This document shows, piece after piece, positions 26,013-35,126 of a stretch of DNA of 64,000 bases (within the stretch, counting starts at the first letter, position 1; each line of letters starts with the position of its first letter). The notes under the pieces were generated by a model. That model did no database searches and had not been told where the DNA came from. It was given only the letters and a program-made list of their open reading frames with translations. The stretch covers positions 19,815-83,814 of the forward strand of contig NZ_LQOL01000032.1 in the NCBI RefSeq assembly GCF_002101555.1, in the 5' to 3' direction. Source of the DNA: Mycolicibacterium canariasense (GTDB lineage Bacteria > Actinomycetota > Actinomycetes > Mycobacteriales > Mycobacteriaceae). The translations under genes and the position numbers were made by a program.

Positions 26013-26888
26013 TCACTCCCGTACGACGATCACCGGTACGGAGGACAGCTGTGCCACGGTGGAACTCACCGAGCCCAGAAGCATCCCGGAGAAGCCGCCT
26101 CGGCCCCGGTTGCCGACGATCACCATTTGCGCCGTGCGTGATTCGGTCACCAACCAGTGCGCGGGACGGTCACACGGTAGCCTGCGCTGAACGTCGACGT
26201 CCGGATACTGCTCCTGCCAGCCGGCGAGGCGCTCGGCCAGGGTTTCGTGTGCCTGCTCCTCGTAGAGGTGCCAATCCATCTCCACCGCCGGGAACACGGC
26301 GGTGTCGCTCCACGCGTGCATGGCCACCAGATCGACACCCCGCAGCGACGCCTCTTCGAACGCGAGCCGGATCGCGGCTTCCGACGCGGGCGACCCGTCG
26401 ACGCCGACCAGGACCGGGGCGGTGGTATCGGTGTCGACACCGGCCCGCACGACGACGACGGGGCAGTGGGCATGATGAAGCAGGCCGGCGCCGACCGATC
26501 CGATCGGCAGATGCCGGTGCGCGCCGGTCCCGCGATTTCCCACCACCATCATCATCGCGTCCTTCGACACCTCATAGAGGGTGGGGATGACCGGCGAGGG
26601 TACGGACTCCGTGCGCACCGGGGGCACATCGGCATCACCGGCGGCCGCGTGGAAGATCTTCTGCGCCTGTTCGAGGACCTGTCGTGAGTTGTCGTCCTGC
26701 CATTCGGCGATCTCAAGCTGTGCCGTGGTGATCGGCCAGGTCACGATGAGCGGTGCGATGACATGAAGCAGCGTGACCGGGGTCTGGCGCAGCGCGGATT
26801 CCCGTGCGGCCCATGTCACGGCGGCCTCCGATGCCGGCGAACCGTCGACGGCGACCAGGATGCCGTATTTCTTTGCTGGCGTGGACAT
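26013..26888 (-). CDS. Universal stress protein (Rv2005c-like)
   Basis: A 291-residue tandem USP with both loops: GNRGTGAHRHLPIGSVG and GNRGRGGFSGMLLGSVSS. The opening MSTPAKKYGILVAVDGSPAS and a strong AAGGAG site nine bases upstream fix the start. It lies between the ATPase-hemerythrin fusion (89 bp upstream) and otsB1 (46 bp downstream) on the minus strand. The adjacency to otsB1 mirrors Rv2005c-Rv2006. Confidence 0.92.
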   Translation of the reverse strand: MSTPAKKYGILVAVDGSPASEAAVTWAARESALRQTPVTLLHVIAPLIVTWPITTAQLEIAEWQDDNSRQVLEQAQKIFHAAAGDADVPPVRTESVPSPVIPTLYEVSKDAMMMVVGNRGTGAHRHLPIGSVGAGLLHHAHCPVVVVRAGVDTDTTAPVLVGVDGSPASEAAIRLAFEEASLRGVDLVAMHAWSDTAVFPAVEMDWHLYEEQAHETLAERLAGWQEQYPDVDVQRRLPCDRPAHWLVTESRTAQMVIVGNRGRGGFSGMLLGSVSSTVAQLSSVPVIVVRE

Positions 26889-26977
26889 CGAGGTGCTCCT
26901 TCGCTGGATGACGCTGTATAACCCTGTCGCAGTTCATCGTTTCGCGGATCGGCACCGGTCGATAGGGCAGAAAGTCA

Positions 26978-29311
26978 TCACCGCGGAGCGGTCGTCGTGC
27001 CTTGCAGCAGGGTGAAGTAGTTCTCCTCTTCGGCGATGAAATGCACGGCCAGCAACTCGTCCAAGCCGTACAGGCAGGCAAGCAGGTCCTCGTGCTGAGC
27101 TTCGCCGATGCCACCCCGATCGTCGGCCACGGTGACGTGGGTGTGTAGCCGGCGCACCAACCGGTCGATCTCGGCGTGCATCCGGCTCATCGTCGCGGTG
27201 GCTTCCGGTCCACCCAGCGGGGCGGCCAGTGCGGGATACAGGCCGCGGTCTTCGGCGCGCTCGTGCGGCAAGACGACCTGTTGGGCGAAGGCGTCGGCGC
27301 GCCGCACCATCGGCAACGCCCCTACGAGGTCGCCGTCGGACAGGCGATGTGCCGCCGCGCGAAAGACGCCCAACTCCCCGCGCATGCGGTCGTGCTCCGC
27401 GGAGAAACGACGAAGTAGTGCTTCGGTGTCAGGCGCCAAGGCGGGTCCGCCGACGCCCGGCGTGTTCAGCGCCCGCAGTGCGTTGAGGATGACCGCCAGA
27501 TCGATCATCTCCTGTAACAAGGCACCGATGGTGGGCGCCAGTAGCCCCAGCGCGGCCAGACCCATGGCCAGCAGTGATAACCCCATTCCGATGCCGGCGC
27601 TCTGGATGGCGATGCGCCGTGCTCGGCGCGCAATCAGCATCGCATCGGCCAGTCGGTCGATGCGCCCGGTCGCCAACACGACGTCGGCCGCTTGTGAGCT
27701 CGCCGTCGATCCGTATCCGCTGAGCGCGATTCCGACCGAGGCCGCCGCGAGGGCCGGCGCATCGTTGACGCCGTCACCCACCATCGCGGTGACGGCTTTG
27801 TCCCGCTCGGCCCGCACGCCCGCCACCTTGTCGGCCGGGGTTTGCTCCGCCCGCAGTTGATCAAGCCCCAGTACCGCGGCGATGTGTTCGGCCGGAGCGA
27901 GGCGGTCACCGGTCAGCATGACCATGCGGTTGATGCCTGCGGCGCGCAATCGACGAAGGGTGCGGGGTGCGTCCACCCGCAACGGGTCCTGCAACAGGAT
28001 GGCACCGATCAACGCGTCATCCGCCGACACCCACGCAATGACTGATCCGTCGAATGCCGCACGGGTCAATGCGTTACCCGCCCACTGGGGTGGGCTCGAC
28101 GGCAGCGACCGGCTGCCGACCGTCACTCGCGTCGCCTCCACGGTGGCCGCCGTGCCGGTCCCGGCGCTTTCCACGACGTCTTGCGGCATACCGAGGACGA
28201 TTCCGCGGCTGTGGGCTGCCTCGACGATGGCCTGGGCCAGTACATGTGGCGAGAACCGGTCAGCGGTGGCGGCCAACCGCAGCACCTCGGTCTGCGTCCA
28301 CCCCGGTGCGGTCAGGACGTCGGATCCGATCGGCCGGCCGGTGGTGAGTGTGCCCGTCTTGTCCAGCACCAACGTGGTTGCTCGCCCGAGGTTTTCCAAT
28401 GCACCACCGCTGCGGACGATCACTCCGATCCGGGCGGCCCGCGACAATCCCGACACGATCGCCACCGGAGCCGCGAGCAACAACGGGCATGGTGTCGCGA
28501 CCACCAGGACAGCGACGGCACGCTCGGCCGATCCGCCGAGCAACCACGCAGCACCGGCCACCGCGAGCGTCAACGGCAGAAACCAGGCCGCAAACCGGTC
28601 CGCCAAGCGGACCACCGGTGCACTCTGGGCGGCCGCTTCCTGGGCCAACCGTACGATGCCCGCATAGGTGCTGTGCTCGGCGGTCGCCGTGGCCTCGATC
28701 TCGATCGCCGCACCGGCATTCACGGCTCCGCTACGCACCGCGTCACCCGATTGTCTTTCGGCATAGACGGATTCCCCGGTGAGCACCGACTCGTCCAACG
28801 TCGCCGCATCGGAGGAAATCAATCCGTCGACGGGCACCACCTCGCCGGGGCCGACGATCAACCGATCGCCGGCCACGAGGTCCTGCAGCGGTACGGTCGT
28901 CACCCCGTCTTCGTCGACTCGTCGCGCGTGATGTGGCACCCGCTCGGTGAGTGCGCTCAGGTCGCGGCGGGCGCGCCGCTCCGCCGCGGCATCCAGCGCG
29001 CGGCCGGTGGCCAACATGACGGCGATCAACGCGCCGGCGAGATGCTCGCCGATCGCGAGTGTGCCGAGCAGACTCAGCACGGCGATCACGTCAGCCCCGA
29101 ACCGGTGCCGCCTCATCGCGGTGATCACCCACCACGTCGCCGGCACCAGGGCCACCAAAGTCCCTGCGCTCCAGAACCGCTCGGCGAGGCCGCGGTCGCC
29201 CAGCCACCGAGCGAGCCCACCGCTCGCCAGGGCGGCGAGCGTGAGCACCAACAGTGCGGCGGGAACACGCCGGGCGACCTGGTCGGCCACCGCCTTCCAT
29301 CGCATCGTCAC
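26978..29311 (-). CDS. P1B-type metal ATPase fused to a C-terminal hemerythrin domain
   Basis: About 777 residues. The ATPase part has LTGES (175-179), the transmembrane motif TPCPLLLA (271-278), the phosphorylation site DKTGT (D315), TGDRLAPAEH and GDGVNDAPAL (510-519), and a last helix pair with QEMIDLAVILNALRAL. No N-terminal heavy-metal domain is present. From about 628 a four-helix hemerythrin domain follows, with EHDRMR, LPHERAED, MHAEIDRL, EAQHEDLL and VHFIAEEENYF supplying the di-iron ligands. The domain could sense O2, NO or iron and gate transport; the metal is unknown. GTG 29311 overlaps the upstream stop; ATG 29305 is an alternative. Confidence 0.88.
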   Translation of the reverse strand: MTMRWKAVADQVARRVPAALLVLTLAALASGGLARWLGDRGLAERFWSAGTLVALVPATWWVITAMRRHRFGADVIAVLSLLGTLAIGEHLAGALIAVMLATGRALDAAAERRARRDLSALTERVPHHARRVDEDGVTTVPLQDLVAGDRLIVGPGEVVPVDGLISSDAATLDESVLTGESVYAERQSGDAVRSGAVNAGAAIEIEATATAEHSTYAGIVRLAQEAAAQSAPVVRLADRFAAWFLPLTLAVAGAAWLLGGSAERAVAVLVVATPCPLLLAAPVAIVSGLSRAARIGVIVRSGGALENLGRATTLVLDKTGTLTTGRPIGSDVLTAPGWTQTEVLRLAATADRFSPHVLAQAIVEAAHSRGIVLGMPQDVVESAGTGTAATVEATRVTVGSRSLPSSPPQWAGNALTRAAFDGSVIAWVSADDALIGAILLQDPLRVDAPRTLRRLRAAGINRMVMLTGDRLAPAEHIAAVLGLDQLRAEQTPADKVAGVRAERDKAVTAMVGDGVNDAPALAAASVGIALSGYGSTASSQAADVVLATGRIDRLADAMLIARRARRIAIQSAGIGMGLSLLAMGLAALGLLAPTIGALLQEMIDLAVILNALRALNTPGVGGPALAPDTEALLRRFSAEHDRMRGELGVFRAAAHRLSDGDLVGALPMVRRADAFAQQVVLPHERAEDRGLYPALAAPLGGPEATATMSRMHAEIDRLVRRLHTHVTVADDRGGIGEAQHEDLLACLYGLDELLAVHFIAEEENYFTLLQGTTTAPR

Positions 29312-29892
29312 GGCACGACCGCCGCCACCGCGGCCGGCTGCGCCGATCGTTGTTCGGCTGCGCGTTTGACGGCCAACAACAGCCGCCGATTGGCGGCGGA
29401 AATCAGCGGGCCGGCGAGCGCGGTCACCAGAAACTCGGCCGGATGCCGCAACCCCACCCGGGTCCGGACGAGCAACCGGCACCGGTCATCCCAACGGGGC
29501 GCCAGGTGGATGGACCACACCACCTCCCAAGGCACCGACGGTGGGGCTCCCTGCAGCACGATCACCGCATCGGGGGTCACGTCGACAACCGGTAACGCGA
29601 TACCGTCGCGCGAACCGAATCGGCCGGGCGGGACAAGCCACGCCACGTCACCGACTGCGAGTTTTCCTTCGCCATCGGCGCGCAGCAGCCGCACCACCGA
29701 CGGCCACACTTGGTCCACGGGCCGGTCGACCCACACGCCCTCTGTCGACGTCACCCGCGGAGCATGCAGTCGCTCGTCACCGGTCAGCGCCGTCCCGCAT
29801 TCATCCTTCGTCGTACCCCAATTGCGCCAGTAGCGCCGCGCCCCGTAGAGCACCGCCGCCAACGCTGCCAGTCGCACCACGCAGATCCTCAT
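29308..29892 (-). CDS. SRPBCC-like protein with N-terminal membrane segment
   Basis: A 194-residue protein. A short hydrophobic N-terminus (MRICVVRLAALAAVLYGARR) is followed by a polyketide-cyclase/SRPBCC-like fold: TEGVWVDRPVDQVWPSVVRL, VAWLVPPGRFGSRDGIALPV, and VVWSIHLAPRWDDRCRLLVR. Family function is lipid or ligand binding; ligand unknown. It is the first gene of the minus-strand operon with the ATPase-hemerythrin gene (GTGA overlap), USP and otsB1. A DosR-like box lies 37 bp upstream. Confidence 0.75.
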   Translation of the reverse strand: MRICVVRLAALAAVLYGARRYWRNWGTTKDECGTALTGDERLHAPRVTSTEGVWVDRPVDQVWPSVVRLLRADGEGKLAVGDVAWLVPPGRFGSRDGIALPVVDVTPDAVIVLQGAPPSVPWEVVWSIHLAPRWDDRCRLLVRTRVGLRHPAEFLVTALAGPLISAANRRLLLAVKRAAEQRSAQPAAVAAVVP

Positions 29893-29928
29893 GGGTACAC
29901 CATGGCGCTGGGGACCGGCCCGGCACTA

Positions 29929-29942
29929 GGGCCACTGGTCCC
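29929..29942. promoter_or_regulatory. DosR-like box
   Basis: GGGCCACTGGTCCC, 37 bp before the SRPBCC gene start at 29892. The site heads the four-gene operon. Confidence 0.7.
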
Positions 29943-29965
29943 CACACTGGAAGCCACGCTGGGAA

Positions 29966-29979
29966 GGGACTTCAGTCCC
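29966..29979. promoter_or_regulatory. DosR-like box, near consensus
   Basis: GGGACTTCAGTCCC differs from the DosR consensus at one central position. It is 36 bp before the plus-strand DUF1876 gene (30015) and 74 bp before the minus-strand SRPBCC gene. Confidence 0.88.
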
Positions 29980-30014
29980 TAGCGCAGTCGCCGCGGGTGT
30001 AGTCGGATGGAGCT

Positions 30015-30305
30015 ATGAATCCGCCCGGCGCGTTATGCCCGCACACCGATGGCGAAGACAGTGGCAAGCACTGGACCATCGACGTGCGCTTCGACGAGTA
30101 CCAGGGACAAACCCGCGCTCGAGCGGAACTGCGGCGGTTGGGCAGGACATCGACCGGCGTCGGGTTCAGCCGGGTCGGAAACCGTAATCCCAGAGTTGTC
30201 GCCATCGTCGACGAACTGGCTGCCGCCCGTGCCCTGGCTGATCTGGCCAACCGGTTGACGGCCGAAGGCGCACACGACATGGATTCGGTCACAGGTACAC
30301 CGTGA
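30015..30305 (+). CDS. DUF1876 protein (Rv1738-like)
   Basis: A 96-residue protein. HWTIDVRFDEYQGQTRARAE, then RNPRVVAIVDELAAARALAD fits DUF1876, a dsRBD-like alpha/beta fold. Rv1738 is one of the most strongly induced DosR genes and its structure resembles hibernation-promoting factor, so a role on ribosomes has been suggested. The N-terminal 18 residues are extra. A near-consensus DosR box lies 36 bp upstream. It converges on dosR, with 21 bp between stops. Confidence 0.88.
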   Translation: MNPPGALCPHTDGEDSGKHWTIDVRFDEYQGQTRARAELRRLGRTSTGVGFSRVGNRNPRVVAIVDELAAARALADLANRLTAEGAHDMDSVTGTP

Positions 30306-30326
30306 GGGCGTCGAATCGACGGGTGC

Positions 30327-31007
30327 CTATTCTGCGTCTTCGTGCCTGGGCTGATCGAGCTTGGAGATGAACACCGCTGCCTGGGTGCGTCGTTCCATTC
30401 CGAGCTTGGTGAGCAAACGTGACACGTAATTCTTGACGGTCTTCTCGGCCAAGAACATCCTGGCGGCGATTTGCTTGTTGGTGAGCCCTTCACCGATCAG
30501 TTCGAGCAGCACACGCTCCTGCTCACTGAGCTTCGACAGGGGATCGGAGCGTCGCGTCGTGCCGCGCAGCTTGGCCATCAGCACAGCGGCCGCGCGATTG
30601 TCCAGCAGTGAACGGCCCATCCCGACGTCCTTGATCGCCTGGGCCAGTTGCATGCCCTTGATGTCCTTGAGCACATAGCCGCTCGCGCCGGCCAGGATGG
30701 CGTCCAACATGGCCTGGTCGGAGGTGAAGGATGTCAGCATCAGGCAGCTGAGTTCGGGCAACTGCGAGAGCAGGTCGCGGCACAGCTCGATGCCGTTGCC
30801 GTCCGGCAGACGCACGTCGAGGACCGCCACGTCGGGTCGGGTAGCGGGAATCAACGTCATGGCTTGGGCCACCGAACCGGCCTCGCCGACGACGCGCAGT
30901 TCGGGGTCGGCGCTGAGCAGGTCGACCAACCCGCGCCGGACCACCTCATGGTCGTCGACGAGAAAGACCCGCAGGGCCCGGTCCTCCGTGGCGTTGTCCG
31001 CACTCAT
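30327..31007 (-). CDS. dosR: Hypoxia response regulator DosR/DevR
   Basis: A 226-residue NarL-type regulator. [40 protein letters not shown] (D64 equals Asp54 of M. tuberculosis DosR), [10 protein letters not shown] with the conserved Lys, and the LuxR helix-turn-helix [37 protein letters not shown] are almost identical to M. tuberculosis DosR. It binds the palindromes listed in this window. No kinase gene is adjacent, unlike dosRS of M. tuberculosis; instead it is the third gene after an Acg and a DUF1876 gene, downstream of a DosR box, so it probably autoregulates. It may be a second copy (DevR2-like). Confidence 0.93.
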   Translation of the reverse strand: MSADNATEDRALRVFLVDDHEVVRRGLVDLLSADPELRVVGEAGSVAQAMTLIPATRPDVAVLDVRLPDGNGIELCRDLLSQLPELSCLMLTSFTSDQAMLDAILAGASGYVLKDIKGMQLAQAIKDVGMGRSLLDNRAAAVLMAKLRGTTRRSDPLSKLSEQERVLLELIGEGLTNKQIAARMFLAEKTVKNYVSRLLTKLGMERRTQAAVFISKLDQPRHEDAE

Positions 31008-31080
31008 GGTATCGACGTTAGCGGGCTTCCACGGGTGCGGCGGCGGAATATGACAGGCGGTGATCATGACGCTTTGCCAG

Positions 31081-31362
31081 TCACCGAACCGAGACGCGTT
31101 CGCCGGTCACCAACTGGATCTCCGAAGCGGTCGCGGCGTAGAGCTTGCCCGCGATGTCCGACAATGCCCGCGCGATGGCGAGATTCTCGCCGACCTCTTC
31201 CGGGAAATGATCTTCCGGATCGAGGGTGGTCCGGCCTCGGCCGACCAATTCGCCGTCCTCCCAGTCCATCCGGGCGACCGCTGTGGTGCCTTCGCCGACC
31301 CGGTCCACGTCGATCTTGACGGTCAGCTGGGCTATGTGCTTCTTGGAGTGCTTGTGGCTCAT
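31081..31362 (-). CDS. DUF1876 protein (Rv2632c-like)
   Basis: A 93-residue protein. [40 protein letters not shown] and [20 protein letters not shown] fit DUF1876, the same fold as the gene at 30015 but closer to Rv2632c. The start has a GAAAGGAAACGCC site upstream. It lies 32 bp after the Acg gene and 73 bp before dosR on the same strand, suggesting one operon. Confidence 0.88.
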   Translation of the reverse strand: MSHKHSKKHIAQLTVKIDVDRVGEGTTAVARMDWEDGELVGRGRTTLDPEDHFPEEVGENLAIARALSDIAGKLYAATASEIQLVTGERVSVR

Positions 31363-31394
31363 GGCGTTTCCTTTCGAGTGACTGGCCCGCGGGC

Positions 31395-32369
31395 TCAGCG
31401 ATTGACAATCAGGACTTCGGCCAGCGGCCGGCGCGGGGTCGGGGAAGGCGCCTGGTCATCGGCGGGTGCGGTGCCCACCCTGATCAGCACTTCCGGCAGC
31501 GGGTGGCCGGTCAGTGAGCTGACGATGTCGCTGCCGGCCGGCACCTCGGTCAGATGGGTCAGTGTGCACGTCGCGTAGCCGTCCATGGTGGCCGTCAGCA
31601 GCGCCGCGGATAGTGCTTCGCCGCAGCGGAGTACGTCTTGGCGGGTGTCGTCATAAGCGGACAGCACCACAATCAGCGAGCGGTCCTGTGGCACTTCGCG
31701 CCGTTGTTCTTGGTGGTGGGTGACCGGGAAACGGCGGCCCAGCTCGACCCGGTCCCGCTCTGCTGCTGAGACCAATGCGCTGTGCGGGATGCCGGTGGTG
31801 GGATCGAGAGAGGAAGTCCACCAATCCAATTCGGCATGGTAAGCGGAGTCGTACAGTCGTGCCGCCTCGGTGCCGGCCGCTGCTCTGACGAGGGCCGGTC
31901 GGGCGTCGTCGCCTAGGACGTCGAGGATGGCGGCATCGGCCACGGCCTGCCGCAATGCCGTCGCGATGGCATCGGCATTCGTCGGTGCGGCGAACGGGAG
32001 CCGATCCGTGCGGCGGCGGCCGATGGCCTGCGCCCGCAGGTGGTGGCCCTCGGTGACGTATTCCAGCGGGGCGAAGTCGATCGAGGCGAGATGGCGGTGG
32101 TCGTTCGGGTTCGGATAACGGTCGACGAACGATGTCCATCCGGCGGCTGCCATCGCCACCTGCAGGTGGTCGAGCACGGCACCGCAGCTGATCAGGGCCT
32201 GACGACCCGAGGAATCGGATCTGACGAGCCGGCTGGCATCGAGATGCAGCTCCAGCGTGCCCGATTCGGCGACCCAACGCCACGGCTGGCTGTTGTGAAT
32301 CGACGGAGCCCGGCATGCCAGGTGCACCGCCTCCTTGAGGACGTCGGTGCCCACCGTGGTCTGCGGCAT
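31395..32369 (-). CDS. Acg-family nitroreductase
   Basis: A 324-residue Acg protein: LACRAPSIHNSQPWRWVAES, IGRRRTDRLPFAAPTN, GEALSAALLTATMDGYATCT and HPLPEVLIRVGTAP. ATG 32369 has AAGGGAG six bases upstream; in-frame codons up to 32450 are non-homologous. The DosR box 66 bp upstream makes this the lead gene of acg, DUF1876, dosR. The flavin site may be closed as in M. smegmatis Acg, so catalysis is uncertain. Confidence 0.9.
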   Translation of the reverse strand: MPQTTVGTDVLKEAVHLACRAPSIHNSQPWRWVAESGTLELHLDASRLVRSDSSGRQALISCGAVLDHLQVAMAAAGWTSFVDRYPNPNDHRHLASIDFAPLEYVTEGHHLRAQAIGRRRTDRLPFAAPTNADAIATALRQAVADAAILDVLGDDARPALVRAAAGTEAARLYDSAYHAELDWWTSSLDPTTGIPHSALVSAAERDRVELGRRFPVTHHQEQRREVPQDRSLIVVLSAYDDTRQDVLRCGEALSAALLTATMDGYATCTLTHLTEVPAGSDIVSSLTGHPLPEVLIRVGTAPADDQAPSPTPRRPLAEVLIVNR

Positions 32370-32434
32370 GATCGCTCCCTTCATCGTCGCTGTCGGCACG
32401 TCTCCACCATGGCGTCGATGCGAACCGCGCGTAA

Positions 32435-32448
32435 GGGCCATAGGTCCC
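32435..32448. promoter_or_regulatory. DosR-like box of the acg-DUF1876-dosR operon
   Basis: GGGCCATAGGTCCC, 66 bp before the Acg start at 32369. It would give DosR autoregulation. Confidence 0.8.
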
Positions 32449-32528
32449 ACAAATCGGTGAACCCGGCGGCAACCCCGTTGAAAAGAGTCTTTGTGCCCTG
32501 AACAACGAGGACCATCGGCGCGCTACGC

Positions 32529-32542
32529 GGGCCCCTGGACCG
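32529..32542. promoter_or_regulatory. Weak DosR-like box
   Basis: GGGCCCCTGGACCG is a partial match 29 bp before the Rv2004c-like start at 32571. The divergent box at 32435 may serve this operon instead. Confidence 0.35.
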
Positions 32543-32570
32543 CTGTCGTTGGCCGGTGCCGACGGCCAGC

Positions 32571-34037
32571 ATGGTGGATATGCAAGCAGCACCGGACGCC
32601 GCGGCCGTTCACGAAACACACACCGGTGTGGTGGTGTTGGTGGGTGACCGAGCTTTCAAGGCGAAGAAACCGGTGGTCACCGATTTCCTGGACTTCCGGA
32701 CCGTCGAGGCGCGCGAAAACGTCTGCCAACGCGAGGTACAGCTGAACCGCCGACTGGCCCCGTCGAGCTATCTGGGAGTGGCGCACCTCAGTGGTCCGCA
32801 GGCCGGCACCGCGGAGCCGGTCATCGTCATGCGGCGTCACCCCGACTCGGCGTGCTTGGCCACCTTGGTCACCGGTGGCCGATCCGTGACCGCGGAGCTG
32901 GACCGCATCGCCGCGGTGCTGGCGGCGTTCCACCGTGACGCCGAGCGCGGCCACGCGATCGACGCCTGCGCGACGGTGGATGCCGTCGCCGACCGCTGGC
33001 ACGAAAACCTGACCGAACTCACCCGGTATACCGGCGACATCCTGGCCCCTGACGCCGTCGTGGAGGTCGAGCGGCTCGTCCAGCGGTTCATCGCGGGTAG
33101 GCAGCATCTCTTCGCGCAGCGCGTCGCGGATCGGCGGATCGTCGACGGCCACGGCGACCTGCTGGCTGCCGACGTCTTCTGCCTGCCCGACGGTCCGGCG
33201 CTGCTGGACTGCCTGGAGTTCGACGACCACCTGCGCTACGTCGACGGCATCGACGACGCCGCCTTCTTGGCGATGGATCTGGAGTTCCTGGGCCGTAGAG
33301 ACCTCGCCGAGCATTTCATCGCGCAGTACAGCATGCTCGCCGGCGACCAGGCACCGTCGGCGCTGACGGACTTCTACATCGCCTACCGCGCCGTGGTACG
33401 TGCCAAGGTGGACTGCATCCGGGTACACCAAGGGCGGGAAGAGGCACGTGCCGACGCCCGCCGGCATCTTGCCATCGCGCTCGCGCATCTGTTGGACGGT
33501 GCGGTCCGGCTGATCATCGTCGGTGGCGGTCCGGGCACCGGGAAGTCGACGCTGGCACAGTCGTTGGCGCGTGAGATCGGAGCGCACGTGGTGTCGACCG
33601 ATGACGTTCGCCGGGAATTGCAGCGTTCCGGACGCATTGGCGGGGCCACCGGGGCCCTGCATGCCGGCCTGTACACCACTGAGAACGTCGATATCGTCTA
33701 TGACGACGTGCTCCGGCAGGCCCGGCTGTTACTGGACAACGGTCAGACCGTGATCCTCGACGGCACGTGGCGCAATCCCGACCACCGCGCGCAGGCCCGC
33801 CGGCTCGCCGCCCGCTGCTCGGCGACGATGCTGGAATTCGTCTGCACCACAACGCTCGACGATGCCAAAGCGCGAATCTCGGCACGCGGTGTCACGTCGT
33901 CGGATGCCACGGCAGAGATGGCGGCTCCGTTGACCGTCGATGCCGACTCCTGGGCCGGTGCGCACCGCATCGACACCAGCAGACCGATACAGGACAGCAT
34001 CGCCGAAGCGCGAAAGCTGTGCTGTGTCACCATCTGA
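32571..34037 (+). CDS. Rv2004c-like kinase/AAA bifunctional protein
   Basis: A 488-residue protein. The N-terminal 310 residues resemble aminoglycoside-phosphotransferase-like kinases: FLDFRTVEARENVCQREVQL, RRIVDGHGDLLAADVFCLPD with the catalytic HGD, and LLDCLEFDDHLRYVDGIDD with the metal Asp. The C-terminal 165 residues form a P-loop domain (IIVGGGPGTGKSTLAQSLAR, then STDDVRRELQ and ILDGTWRNPDHR) like zeta-toxin/gluconate kinases. Rv2004c is a DosR gene of the same size. Substrates unknown. ATG 32571 is one of three close ATGs. First of a five-gene plus-strand operon. Confidence 0.87.
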   Translation: MVDMQAAPDAAAVHETHTGVVVLVGDRAFKAKKPVVTDFLDFRTVEARENVCQREVQLNRRLAPSSYLGVAHLSGPQAGTAEPVIVMRRHPDSACLATLVTGGRSVTAELDRIAAVLAAFHRDAERGHAIDACATVDAVADRWHENLTELTRYTGDILAPDAVVEVERLVQRFIAGRQHLFAQRVADRRIVDGHGDLLAADVFCLPDGPALLDCLEFDDHLRYVDGIDDAAFLAMDLEFLGRRDLAEHFIAQYSMLAGDQAPSALTDFYIAYRAVVRAKVDCIRVHQGREEARADARRHLAIALAHLLDGAVRLIIVGGGPGTGKSTLAQSLAREIGAHVVSTDDVRRELQRSGRIGGATGALHAGLYTTENVDIVYDDVLRQARLLLDNGQTVILDGTWRNPDHRAQARRLAARCSATMLEFVCTTTLDDAKARISARGVTSSDATAEMAAPLTVDADSWAGAHRIDTSRPIQDSIAEARKLCCVTI

Positions 34038-34079
34038 CACCCAGTCCGTCGAACGCGTCAGTCGGAAGGAGTCCCACAC

Positions 34080-35126
34080 ATGAAAGCTCTTGTCTACCAA
34101 GGCCCTGGGCAACGGTCGTGGCAGGAGGTGGCCGATCCGCGGATCGAGAGCCCGACCGACGCGATCGTCCAGGTTGACGCGGTCACCATCTGCGGCACCG
34201 ATCTGCACATCTTGAAGGGGGATGTCCCCGAAGTCGAGCCCGGCCGCATCCTCGGCCACGAGGCGGTGGGTACCGTCACCGCCGTCGGCTCCGCGGTGCA
34301 GAACCGCAAGGTCGGCGACCGGGTACTGGTGTCCTGCATCAGTGCCTGTGGGCGGTGCCGCTACTGCCATGAACGGCACTATGGGCAGTGTCTCGGTGGC
34401 GGCGGCTGGATCCTGGGCCACCTTATCGACGGCACCCAAGCCGAATATGTCCGAGTTCCGTTCGCCGACAATTCCACCCACCCGGTCCCGGCCGGGGTGT
34501 CCGACGATCAGATGGTCATGCTCGCCGACATCCTGCCCACCTCCTATGAGGTTGGGGTCCTCAACGGGACTGTCCGGCCCGGGGATGTCGTCGCCATCGT
34601 CGGAGCCGGCCCGATCGGCTTGGCCGCCATCCTCACCGCACGCTTGTACAGCCCCCGCACCATCGTCGCGATCGACGTGGCCGATTCGCGATTGGACGCG
34701 GCGCGCAAGTTCGGCGCGGACGTCGTCGTCAATCCTGCAGCGAAAAGCGCACGTGCGATGCTTGATTCACTGACCGACGGGCTCGGCGCGGATTGCGTGA
34801 TGGAGGCCGTCGGCACCCCCGGCACGTTCGAGGAATCGGTCCGGCTGGCCCGGGCGGGCGGGCACGTCGCGAACATCGGGGTGCACGGCGCCCCGGCGAC
34901 TCTGCATCTGGAAGACATCTGGATCAAGAACCTGACCATCACGACCGGGCTGGTGGACACATACTCCACCCCGACGCTCATCGACCTGGTCGCGGCTCAC
35001 CGTATCGACACCGCGCCGATGATCACCCATCGATTCGCCTTCGACGAATTCGAGGCAGCCTACGACGTGTTCAGCCGGCCGGCCCAGACCGGTGCCCTGA
35101 AAGTGCTCTTGGCGGCCTCGAAATGA
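34080..35126 (+). CDS. Zinc-dependent alcohol dehydrogenase
   Basis: A 348-residue medium-chain dehydrogenase. [20 protein letters not shown] and GHEAVGTV carry catalytic zinc ligands, [19 protein letters not shown] the structural zinc cysteines, and [20 protein letters not shown] the NAD Rossmann loop with an acidic residue after it (AIDVADSR), favouring NAD. It resembles class III-like/threonine dehydrogenase-type ADHs that ferment or detoxify alcohols and aldehydes. GAAGGAG lies upstream. It follows the Rv2004c-like gene by 42 bp and overlaps the PEP synthase start (ATGA). Confidence 0.9.
   Translation: MKALVYQGPGQRSWQEVADPRIESPTDAIVQVDAVTICGTDLHILKGDVPEVEPGRILGHEAVGTVTAVGSAVQNRKVGDRVLVSCISACGRCRYCHERHYGQCLGGGGWILGHLIDGTQAEYVRVPFADNSTHPVPAGVSDDQMVMLADILPTSYEVGVLNGTVRPGDVVAIVGAGPIGLAAILTARLYSPRTIVAIDVADSRLDAARKFGADVVVNPAAKSARAMLDSLTDGLGADCVMEAVGTPGTFEESVRLARAGGHVANIGVHGAPATLHLEDIWIKNLTITTGLVDTYSTPTLIDLVAAHRIDTAPMITHRFAFDEFEAAYDVFSRPAQTGALKVLLAASK

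Noticed and set aside
34793..35122. Upstream extension of PEP synthase
   Set aside because: The frame is open but lies inside the dehydrogenase gene. Family homology begins just after the ATG at 35123, which overlaps the dehydrogenase stop.
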